A stretch of DNA of 64,000 nt from Lindgomyces ingoldianus (Eukaryota; Ascomycota; Dothideomycetes; Pleosporales; Lindgomycetaceae). The translations under genes and the position numbers were made by a program. Shown here piece after piece: positions 32,801-42,747 of the stretch (position 1 is its first letter; the number at the start of each line of letters is the position of its first letter). Under the pieces are notes generated by a model that saw only the letters and a list, made by a program, of their open reading frames with translations, ran no database searches and was not told the DNA's origin. The stretch covers positions 524,505 through 588,504 of the forward strand of contig NW_022985178.1 in the NCBI RefSeq assembly GCF_010093535.1, read 5' to 3'.

Positions 32801-34772
32801 TGGACCGAGGACATATATTCGGCGTATCCGAGACACTCGTTCGCCTTTTACGCAGGAATATATGGAGTCTTCCAAATCTGCGCCATGGTTTCATTATTAC
32901 TGCTCGGCATTGTCATTTTCATCACATCCGTGAATAAGGTCGGAGCCAACCTTCATCAGGACGCGCTGTGGACGCTTTTCCGAGCAACATTACGTTTCTT
33001 CACGAAGACTGACACGGGCGTTATCACCAATTTGTTTTCGCAAGATCTCAACTTAATAGATACAGAACTGCCGACTGCGCTTCTGAACACTTTATTCTGC
33101 GTAAGTGCTTAGAGATCACATTACTTGCTTCATTGCTCAAATTGTGGGCCTTGACCGTGGCAACTTGTCTAATTGAAGACAGGTATTTCAAGCACTCGGA
33201 CAAGCTGCTGTTATGCTCACTTCGTCACCATACCTAGCAATAAGCTACCCATTTCTTGGGGTTCTGCTATACATTTTATCGAAGTACTATCTATGTACCT
33301 CTAGACAAATCAGACTTCTTGATCTGGAAGCCAAAAGTCCTCTGTAGTGAGTCTAAATGGTGCAAAACTCATAGGCACTTTGCACTCACATACGATCATA
33401 GCACACACTTCATTGATACACTTAAAGGTATCGCTACATTAAGAGCTTCTGGTAGGTTCCTATAACTCAGACTAAACTATCCGTAATGTTAAGATAAGTT
33501 TCCTACAATTACCAGGCATAATATGTAGCCAGGAGATCTGCTAATCTAGATGTAACGCAGGCTTTCTCTCTAAAGAGCTTGAGAAGAACGCCCGACTCAT
33601 CGACGCGAGCCAACGCCCAGCCTATTTCCTACTGATGATTCAGCAATGGTTGAATTGCGTCGTCGACGTCGTGGTCATGATTATGGCAGTAGTCCTCACC
33701 ACGCTTGCTGTGCAACTACGTTCTCATTCTGGGTTCACGGGCGCATCATTGGTTTCTCTCATGCAGTTCGGCGAGAGTCTATCGGGGATCGTCATCTTCT
33801 ACACTCAGCTGGAGACTTCACTTGGCGCGATTGGGAGATTGAAGAATTTCGATGAGACAGTAATGCCGGAGGGTAATCAGGATGAAAATGTCGTGCCTGC
33901 TGAGCAATGGCCGCACAACGGTCACATCGAGTTCAAGGGCGTATCTGCAAGCTACAAGTAGGTCAAAAACCTCTTCACCGCAATCTCCGCGAGAAAGGTG
34001 CTAATTTACGTGTAGCATCGATGAAAGGTCAGAAGATAAACTTGACCTGGCCATTAAAAATGTCAAACTTGAGATACAGCCAGGCGAAAAAGTTGCTATT
34101 TGCGGCCGCAGCGGCAGCGGCAAGTCAAGTCTCATTGCCCTTCTCCTCAAACTCCTCGATCCAACGTCCGAAACCAAAAGCAATATTGTGATCGATGACC
34201 AAGCACTTCAGTACATCGACCGCACGGCTCTTCGCCAGCGCCTCATTGCTATCCCACAAGAACCCGTCTTTCTGCCTGACGGCACGACATTCTACACCAA
34301 CATTGACCCATTCAAGGTTTCTACGCCTACTGAGTGCCAAGGTGTCCTTGAAGCCTTGAATTTGTGGCACTTTGTTACGCAGCGAGGTGGCATTAACGCG
34401 AGCATGAGTGCCAGCACTCTCAGCGCAGGCCAACGCCAGCTCATGTCCCTTAGTCGCGCTTTACTACGCCGCCGCGTACTGGAACGAAGCCGCAGTGGCA
34501 ACTTCCAGTCTCCAAAAGGCGGCATCCTTCTACTTGACGAAGTGAGCTCGAGCGTTGACCACGAGACGGAGCGTCTTATGCAAGATGTTATTAGCTCAGA
34601 ATTCAAACACTACACCGTCGTGGCGGTGAGCCATCGTTTAGACATGGTCATGGACTTTGACCGCGTTGTGGTTATGGATACGGGGGAGATTGTGGAGGTG
34701 GGCAAGCCGAGGGTGTTAGCAGAAGAGGAAGGGTCGAGGTTTCAGATGTTAGCAAAGGCTGCTGCCAAGTAG
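29853..34772 (+). CDS. ABC transporter, ABCC/MRP subfamily (full-size, 1461 aa)
   Basis: ATP-driven exporter of conjugates or toxic organics at the plasma or vacuolar membrane. Eight exons: 29853-30050, 30102-30886, 30945-32668, 32790-33100, 33183-33346, 33402-33451, 33561-33957 and 34016-34772; 4386 nt, every phase closes. Topology fits ABCC: an N-terminal TM region (TMD0-like), TMD1, NBD1, TMD2, NBD2. NBD1 has Walker A GPVGSGKST (about residue 625), signature LSGGQKQR, and Walker B LLVLDDVFSGLD with Asp in place of the catalytic Glu, the usual ABCC degenerate site. NBD2 has GRSGSGKSS (about 1240), LSAGQRQL and ILLLDEVSSS with the Glu present, so one competent ATP site is expected. Introns cluster in TMD2, one unusually long at 121 bp. 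It is flanked by repeat-rich DNA on both sides. The substrate is unknown. Confidence 0.92.
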
Positions 34773-35649
34773 ATTGCTAATTAGATTAAATTTTATCATT
34801 TTGTGAGTATCTAACAACTAGTCAGTTACTTATGTGCATTGCAGTCCATACCTGATTAGTTCGTGCCCAAATTTAAGGTTTAGTAATGAAAGTAACTTAA
34901 AGCTATTAAATCTGCTTAACGTAAGTACTAGGTACTGTAGGAAAGTGTCATTTGAGAATCACAATAATCTCAGTAATTAGTCGTGGTGTGCAGCGTCGCA
35001 ACGTTGTTTTGCGCAGAACTTTGATTTTCTGTCCCACCACGCAACTGATCTGGGACTGACCCATTTTCCACCTCACTATCTGATGTAATGTTATGTTGTC
35101 GCTCGGACCGGTAACGGGTTTCGCATCACAATGACTTTGTCTTCGCTTCAATAGTTAACTTCACGACAGAGCCTTCCGACCCCACACAAGCACGCAAAGA
35201 GCTTTTCCTGGAGGATTCCAATCGAACTCTGCCCAGAATGCTCGATCGATTGTTATAATACCACCAAAGCGTTTGAGAATCAAAAGATCGTTACGATGCC
35301 GACTGCTCACTCCGCCACTTCCAGAACGCCCTCAAAAACAAGCCCCTCATCTTCTAAACACTCTCCCATTCCTTCTCCTGCCTTTCCACACACGGACCTA
35401 CATACACCTGGTCCGGTTGCAACATAGCATACAACCACAGATCGCTAGGTCGCTCCACCAAGCTCACAATCAACGGGTACAAATCGTCAATGACCAAGCA
35501 TCCCAGGATTTTCAACTCGTTCTTGTAGCCAGGCGATTGTTTCGCAATAAGCCGGGGATCATAGGCTGTTTTGTCAATAATTTTGAGGAAGCCGCTGTAG
35601 TCACCGTAGGATGTTCATTTGTCGCCGGGAAAGTATGAGGCGGAGGGCG
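34773..35649. other. Spacer after the ABC transporter
   Basis: About 880 bp including the transporter's 3' end. No gene supported. A plus-strand open stretch at 35273-35638 lacks recognisable motifs. Confidence 0.4.
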
Positions 35650-36919
35650 TCATGTAGGAGGTGATGCCATATTCGGCTTGACCTCATCAGATCCTTCCAC
35701 CCGCTCGCCAGATCGCTCAAAGTCGGCATTCGCCTTCTGGAAGAACGCATCCCACTCCTCTTTCGAAGTGGTATGCATCAGCATATAAGCCACGAAACTC
35801 CATCTCTGTCTGATCCTGCGGCCCGCTATGACTGAGCGACCACTTTGTCCTCGAACGTATGGTGGAGATGCAATTTTCACGTCCGAATGACTTCGGCGCA
35901 CTGCGCAATTGAAGTCGAACTTGGTCATTCATGTCTTTTGATTCTTTCAGGATCGCATTGATAGTACCTCTATTCGTGTGTATGGCTTGTTCATTTTCCA
36001 GCATGTGCTCCATACGCTCCATCAACGGTGTAGGAATGCGGGCGGCCAACTCCTCGCGCTGGTCTTGTCAAAAGGGCATAGGGAACATTAAGCCAACGAC
36101 TTTTGTATCTGAGCTAGATGGAAAGAAGCCTGCGAAACCGTCCATAGGCATTATGATCATCCAATCGCAAAGGTGCACCGTCCTGTTCAGATCTGACCAT
36201 GATTTGAGTAAGTCTTTTGCAGCCTGGTACGCATTTGCGGCTCTATTCGCATCTGCTACCGCGTCGTATTCCGCATTTCCGTTGACCATGACCTCGTTGA
36301 CTCGGTCTGAGACCCAAGAATGCGTTCTTGTGACCATCTTTTCGAAAATGGAGCGAACGAATTTGAGCCACAGTTTACGCATGTCGATCATTTCAGCGAT
36401 CCCATTCCGTGCTCTTCTCGCATTGAGTGCATACTGGAACGCCTCTAGCTCTTGCCCAATATAATTGAAACAATCTCTTATGAGCTTTACGTATCGGGAT
36501 GAGCAAGCCATATGAAAGTGTGAATAATATCCTACATAAAGTCGAACGCGAATTGCTAGTTCTTAGGATCATCAAGATTCTTCTCTTTCTATCGTGCCCC
36601 CAACATGGGGACCATTCCTTCCCAGAGACGTGCACGCATGCAGAGATCCTTGCCTTCAAGGTGACATTGAGGCGGTCCGGGGTCTTCAGGAGTCGCTCTT
36701 GGAGGGAAGTTGACGCGGGGTTCCAAAGTGGGAACGCCCAGAGTGCATACGGGGTCCCGAAGAGTGTTACTTCATCTTCTCTTATAAGGGGAAGAGTACC
36801 TTTTTCTCTTATGTAGAGATTGCCCTCAAGGGTGAAGTCCAGGAAGAAATAGAGCGTGCTGGGGGGTATGATGAGATCGACTAGACGTGTAAGCTCTGCT
36901 CGACACTCACGCGGCAGTA
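35650..36919 (-). pseudogene. Unrecognised gene, apparently interrupted
   Basis: Minus-strand coding-looking segments run from about 36919 to 35650. The first reads ECRAELTRLVDLIIPPSTLY, then GTPYALWAFPLWNPAS. After a probable intron ending ...tatgtag near 36541, the second reads HMACSSRYVKLIRD, FQYALNARRARNGIAEM and DGFAGFFPSSSDTKV. A single in-frame TGA at 36068-36070 (PMPF stop QDQREELAARIP) interrupts an otherwise continuous frame down to 35717. A further frame change leads to KEEWDAFFQKANADFERS and a stop at 35650. The helical, charged composition suggests an alpha-helical cytoplasmic protein, but I do not recognise it. The stop may be a CGA-to-TGA transition; an unrecognised intron is the alternative. 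Confidence 0.4.
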
Positions 36920-38373
36920 TCTAAAGCTAACTGAATTCAATTTCGCGAATGCCCTCTCGATTAAACCCTTTTGTTTTAGGCTGGGGCATCTCTCCAGTCA
37001 GTGCTTCGAGCATGGCTAGCCGCCCATTGGCCTTGCCCATGTGGCGCCTACCCTGGGTCTTGCTGACGCTGATCGTGATAACAGCCAGATTCAGACGCAA
37101 CGGGCCTTCCTAAGCAGGATTTATCAAGGTGAGTTTGTTAGTTACTGATAGCTTAGGCAATAAACAGCATAACTTGCTCTTATCTGCTACAAAGCCTTCT
37201 ACTAGTGTCTGCCTGCTGCCTGCTCAAGCGCTACTTTCTAAGGGTTCTAAATAATTGAGGATTAGCTACTCGGGCAATATAACTTTAGTCTAAACGAAAT
37301 GTTAGCTGTTACATATACTATAATAATATAGCCCTTACTCCTTCATTGGGGTCCCATATGACTGATAGCCTAAAAGGTATTCTGAGCTTAGTTCTGTTAG
37401 GCTAAATGAAAATACGAACAAGAAAGAAAAGCAAACAACTGAGAGGGCAGCAATTAGAACACTATAGAAGACATAAGGTAAGAAGAAGCAGGTAGAAGCG
37501 TTGCTGAACATATTGACATTAGAGTATAGCAAGCGACCGGGTTCTGGCAAAATAGGTGTGGAAGAGCTTAATGGGGGATTTTATAGCCTTAACTTTGCTT
37601 AAGGAACGAAGCTTCTTTGTATTTTTCTTTTTGCTTGGCTAATAAGATAGAAAGATGCCCTTGATACCCTTGGCATTATAATGTGCTGGTCTTTGATGCA
37701 CAATTCCTCTATGCCTTCTGATAGTTAGGGAGGTGTGGTGTGGGACTTATGATCGCCCCCTTATCCATATTTCTGGAGTAGGGAGGAGCTCATTGCTGAA
37801 AGAGAGACATTGAATAGACCTACGCTGCCCCCTCCGGCCCCCCACTACTTCTTTGCATAAGTTGTTTATCTGCGCTGTTACTTTACAAAGTGTACTTGAA
37901 CCCCTTGCCCCTTGTCTTCCTTAATGCTGATTGATTGATTGATTGATTGATTGCTGTAGCCTGGTGCTCCTAAGATAACGGAATTTTTAATGGGCATAAA
38001 TACTAATGTCTTTGGCTCTATATTGTATGTTCTCTTGTGTTGTCAGGTGGATATTGCTACCTTCTGGGCAGGTAGCGCTGTACGATGTAGAATGCTGCGT
38101 TATTCTGGCTGCGTGCATGTTTGTCTTGCTTGGTGTTAAGGCAAGGGGTTTTTTACACGCCCTTGATTAGCGTAGCTTGCTGTGAAGGCACGGAGGAGTA
38201 AAGGATGATACGTTATAAAGTAAAGCTGTTGAAAGTTTTTAAAATTCTGTAGCTTAGTTCGGAGGAAAGCTATTTTATAGCATGGGGTCTATAATGCATG
38301 ACAGTCTACCTTATCTACGCCTCTTATGCGGACGGGGTTCCTGCTAGGAAGCATTGGTTCTGAATCCTGGATA
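36920..38373. other. AT-rich, repeat-like region
   Basis: No gene supported. Near 36985-37020 a frame reads CFRLGHLSSQC, faintly like a retroelement zinc knuckle but with one cysteine missing. A tetranucleotide microsatellite (tgat)n lies at about 37928-37952. The rest is TA-rich with many stops. Confidence 0.4.
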
Positions 38374-38381
38374 TGTATTCA

Positions 38382-39020
38382 CAGGGCTTCCAACGGGCCG
38401 TACTACGGTCCGTACAAAGTGAACCGTAACAGTCACGTGTTCAGTACAAACGTACCGAGTTCGTGAGCCATACCGTACGTTTAATAATGCCCAGGTACAG
38501 TACGTAGTACAGATTGTATTATCCTTTTAGGAAGTTTGTATACACAGTTATGTTACAGCTATCCAACCCCTAAGTACCCTAGGCTTAGCACAGGGTATAT
38601 AGGCTCCTCGGCCTCCGTACCTCTGCCTCTGACCCTAAGGTTTACTCTCGTTACCCCCTATCCTGCATTCCCTCTCTGTGACCTGTGTTTCCTAATCAAT
38701 ACCTCTTACACTACGCCTCTTGCTGCCTTACAGGCCTTATCTAGTCCTATCTGCTCTTGTTACTAGGGAGAACTAGTTATTTTATAGTTAATTAGACCTT
38801 AATCTTGCGTCTTTAGAGACCTATAGTCTTAGCTGTTTTAACTAGAGTACAGCGTACTTTAATTAAATTATACTACTTGTACAGATCACGTAAGCTGTAA
38901 CAGTTACAATACGTACACCTACCTCTCCTCCTCCCTGTTGTACGAACGTACACAAAATCTCACCCGTACAGGCCTCAAAATCGCCCAATCGTACAGTACT
39001 ACGCCTCGTTGGAAGCCCTG
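38382..39020. mobile_element. Non-autonomous hAT-like element, 639 bp
   Basis: The left end is CAGGGCTTCCAACG and the right end, in reverse complement, is also CAGGGCTTCCAACG; similarity continues with two or three mismatches through CGTA. Exact 8-bp duplications tgtattca flank it at 38374-38381 and 39021-39028. The CAG...CTG termini plus an 8-bp duplication indicate the hAT superfamily. Both subterminal zones are rich in gtac/cgtac motifs. There is no transposase; the frame at 38536-38766 has no domain. The terminal sequence differs from that of the element at 26688, so a different transposase would have mobilised it. Confidence 0.85.
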
Positions 39021-39136
39021 TGTATTCACCTGTTATGTGCCTACGGAAGAACCATGAACGCCGGCGTTGGCTTGGCGGGCAGCGTAAACGCCTACTGTGG
39101 AGACTTTCCTAGAACACTACTATGACCCTCAAATTC

Positions 39137-39511
39137 TCACCTACCTATCGTCTCCTCCAGCCTCTCTTGGACTTCCCCCTCCAGCCTCCTCGAAGCCTCA
39201 ACTAATGTATCCGTCTCCCCACTTTGGATCACAACACCCCATCCACCGCCCTCACAATAAACAAGCACGACGGCTCTGAATGGTCCGGGAGAAGACTGCA
39301 CTGTTATAACTTGACCCGTGGCCTCTATCTTGTTTCTGAGGACTTCGGGCATCGACTGTCATTGACCTTTGCGTTAATTGCAAGATGTAACAGAATTAGC
39401 CGGCCTATTGATAGTTGTATACTTCACTCTGTTGATGAGGGATAATTCCTCGTTGGAGCGGCGCAAAGTGGCGATGAGGTCGGCCTTAGTGTTGAGCGTT
39501 TGAACATTCAT
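39137..39511 (-). CDS. Possible small two-exon gene, 100 aa
   Basis: Exon 1 (39511-39428) encodes MNVQTLNTKADLIATLRRSN and ends LINR at a gtgaagt donor. The acceptor gacag at 39356 joins in phase to exon 2 (39355-39137), which encodes MPEVLRNKIEATGQVITVQ, then FRAVVLVYCEGGGWGVVIQ, GETDTLVEASRRLEG and a stop. The joined product is acidic and helical at both ends, with no signal peptide or membrane segment. I do not recognise it. It starts just 3' of the hAT-like element's duplication, on the opposite strand. The donor is weak, so this could be chance. Confidence 0.4.
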
Positions 39512-41174
39512 ACTAGATGTGGTAGCATAGTGGGTGCGTGGGTTTGGTGCAAATTGTAGCCGCGGAAAGTTGAGCGGAGCGGGCAGGAAGAAATGTATTG
39601 TTTACGCCTCCGTGTGGTTGGTGAAAGAGGGGCTCGCCTGGCCATTGGATCTCTATCCGTCAAGGTAGGCAGCTGCGGAATTGAGTGTTCTGGATCGCGA
39701 CAACATTCTAGGTATTAAGGGTCGTTAATTTTCAGGTTGCCATTCTACCTCCTTTGTATTCTTTACAGCATATTCTCAAACAGCATGGAGTATAACCAAA
39801 GTAGAGTAACCCTATTCAAACCCCTTTCTAAAAACAGGGAGAGTATAGAGGAGATATAAGTCTATGTCTAGAACTATCTTCTCCCGCCTGTGATGTTCCA
39901 CTTTAAGTGATAAGAAGTAATACTTCATTTAGCTCCGCCGCTCCATTAGACTCTGCACGAATTCAACACATCCGACTGTTACTTTCCCATACTACGTCCT
40001 CTCCAACCAAATAATAATAGTAATAATAAAATAAACATACTCTCAAAAACCCCCAAAACTTTCCCCACTAAAGCCACCCAAAAAAAACCAAAAAGAAACG
40101 CCCATTACAGGTCGCCCAGATACACCACTTTTATGGTTTTCTGTTGTTGCAGCTTGAAACCCTACACTCAATCCAAGCTTACTCGAACCCGCGCACTCAA
40201 GAAACCTTAAGGAATTCTCGGATAGATGGAGTGAAATATTGGAAAGGTGTAGACTTTCCTGCCAAACCATCCCGGCGTCGAGTTGAGATATGGTGTGGTT
40301 GAAAATTCTTATAATTATATAGACGTAGAATTTAAGACCAATACATTTTGGCGGTAATAGAGTGGGAGGTTGGATCTAAGAAACATGCGATTGTGAGGGT
40401 GAGTGGTGTGCATGGACTTGCGGTGACTGAGCAAGGGGCTTTCACCTCGCTGCCACATGGAGATTTTGTGTCAGACTTAGAGGAGAGCTAGCAGATTTTC
40501 AAAGACTACGGTAAGGTACGCTTGAATACGATTGGAGGCGAATGTTGGTCGTAGGGCCTCAAGTCCGCGAAGATATCTGATTGGGGCCATGCACACACAT
40601 AACTTGAAAGCTTTTTGATCGCAGCAATCGACAGCAAGGGCTTCTATAGGCCAATCAGTTCGTTTAATCCACCCTTTTACCATTCGCAATCAAAGGGGCT
40701 CACATGCTTGCGTGCAATTTGAGTTCCCTCCTAAAAAAAAAAAAAACTCCGGGTAATGGTGCGCACTCACGATACACTACATCAAGGAACATACAGCTCG
40801 GTGACAGCCAGTCACATCTCTGCCATCAACTTACCCCTCAGTTTCCGTATCATCGTCCCTTTCTTTATTGCCTCAAGTGTTCTATCCATCCACCTCCTAC
40901 CCCTGCTCCCCATCATCAACTAGCTGCTGGTGTGGTAATAGAGAGTTATGAGCAGAGAGGTGAGATTAAGGTTTGGCATGATAGGGTCCCGAAAGTTAGG
41001 GTTGCCTAAATCTACTTACTCCAAGATAAACGCCTCTACTCACCTCTCTCACTTTTGAATCCGATTGACTAACTCCCTAATAATCGCTTCCCATACCTCT
41101 CCTCAAACCCTTCAAAACCACCCTCCAGATTAGCAACAACATCGATGTGACGCTCCACCCCAGACAGGATTTAC
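39512..41174. other. Gene-poor region
   Basis: 1.7 kb without a supportable gene. It contains a taataataa microsatellite near 40010-40030 and an A13-14 homopolymer near 40733-40746. Short frames at 40043-40270 (-) and 40704-41009 (+) have no recognisable features. Confidence 0.4.
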
Positions 41175-41505
41175 CAGCTAGCCAACGTATTCGGAGAAGC
41201 GTATGTTATCAATGTGATGTTTTATTCCCGTTCCCGGCGTTCGCGAGTACGGCCAAGGGACTCATAGTATGGGTTACGATGTCGAAAGTGTGGGCAGGGT
41301 TAGTGTAGTAAGCAACGTGCATGGCTGTTTCTAGACCTGCTTAGGGGTGGGTAAATAGGAGAAGGGTTAGGAGGGCGGCGAGGGAAGGGGTTATACAAAC
41401 TGATGATTTGACGAGAGAAGTTGGAGACAATTTCTTGCTCTTAGATAGTTTGAGAAAGGCAAGGGAGTGAGGAGGCATAGTTGGAATGCTGGGAGGTTCA
41501 AGAGA
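41175..41505 (-). pseudogene. Relic A of an unrecognised gene (inverted pair)
   Basis: On the minus strand a frame runs MPPHSLAFLKLSKSKK, PSLAALLTLLLFTHP, a stop, AGLETAMHVAYYTNPAHTFD, IVTHTMSP, and ends near 41180. The same succession of segments appears in the plus strand 400 bp away (PLIYLLCPHTP, PGLATALYSTHTPSPKSAFD, VLTYTTP), which suggests two diverged copies in inverted orientation. An internal stop and lack of a full frame mark it as dead. The family is not identified. Confidence 0.35.
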
Positions 41506-41651
41506 TGGCTTAAAGAGTTAAGATACGTTGGCATTTTGTGTTAGCTACAGAAGTTTTTCTAGGTTATAAGTCGATAGTGGATGTACCTGCAAATGCTCCG
41601 GCCACTGCATCACCATTACCCTAAACCATTGACTTACCATTCCCCACAACC

Positions 41652-42095
41652 GTGCACTATTCTACTCTCCACTCACCTTACCGACCGCCACTTCACTCAT
41701 CAACCCAACCCCAACGCAACATCAAGCAGCCCTCCTTCCCCGACATATCAAAACACCCCTCCTCCCACTTCGCAAAAACCATAAGAACAACCCTCTTCAA
41801 CAGCCTTAATTCCCAAATCATAAGTAGTACATCCCCATATGCCCAAGCCTCCCTTCCACTCATTTACCTACTCTGCCCCCACACCCCTTGCCAATACGCT
41901 CCCATCCAACACCTCAAGCCAGGCCTAGCAACAGCTCTCTACAGCACACACACCCCATCCCCGAAATCTGCATTCGACGTCCTGACATACACAACCCCCT
42001 GCACGCCCGCCTATGCTATAGCACTAATTACCTATTCCCTAACTCCCACACGTCTTGGGAAATCCTGGCCAAAATCTCGCATTAGGTCAGTATAA
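41652..42095 (+). pseudogene. Relic B of the inverted gene pair
   Basis: Open for 147 codons. Residues about 45-140 resemble the minus-strand relic at 41175-41505 in order and spacing: TLFNSL, ASLPLIYLLCPHTP, PGLATAL, AFDVLTYTTPC and ALITYSLTPTRLGKSW. The opening Pro/His/Ser-rich part looks like noise. No signal peptide or domain recognised. Either a decayed gene or its 3' exon. Confidence 0.3.
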
Positions 42096-42747
42096 TAATG
42101 GTCTTGGAAACACTTTTCTCAGATCTATAGTCTGGGATTGGGGGAGGTTATAGGTTGGGATTTCTGCCCCGGATCGTCCGATTGCTCAAGAACCTAGGCG
42201 TACTGTTGCCGATATTGTCCTCTCACATAGACGAGCTGGAAAAGACGGGGGTATGAGGAGACGAGCATCTGATTGTACCGAATGTGAGGCATACCGGGAA
42301 TAGTGGGATTCGAAGCGGGAATGGTTATGGTGATAGTGTTAGTGGGTGTGGTAGATGGAATTAATAACGTGAAGGGAGATGGAGCTGCAGGTATTGCAAG
42401 GCATAAGTGGTGGTTAGAAAGCACCGAAGAGGAAATATCATAACGATATGCCACGATACGACACGATATGGTTGGGAGAAGACTTAATGTGGGTTAGATC
42501 AAGGGATAATGCAGAGTTAGTGATATACCTGCATGTCATGATGGATCTAGGGTTTCGGGTGCTTACTTGGCAGGATATTTTCAACCATCCGCCATCAACA
42601 GAAACCCAGAAACCTATGACCTCACACACAATGCAAAGCAGACACAAGAGCTCATGTACCACCAAAAGAAAAACAAAAATCACATTGGAAAGCTATGGGA
42701 TCGACCTAGCCACTTGAACTCGAACTGCAAAGTCCAAAACCCACCAC
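42096..42747. other. Spacer at the 3' end of the acrB-like gene
   Basis: 650 bp without a supportable gene; it includes the 3' untranslated end of the minus-strand acrB-like gene. Confidence 0.4.

Noticed and set aside
36985..37100. Retrotransposon Gag zinc knuckle (CFRLGHLSSQC)
   Set aside because: One cysteine of the CCHC pattern is missing and no reverse transcriptase or integrase sequence is nearby.
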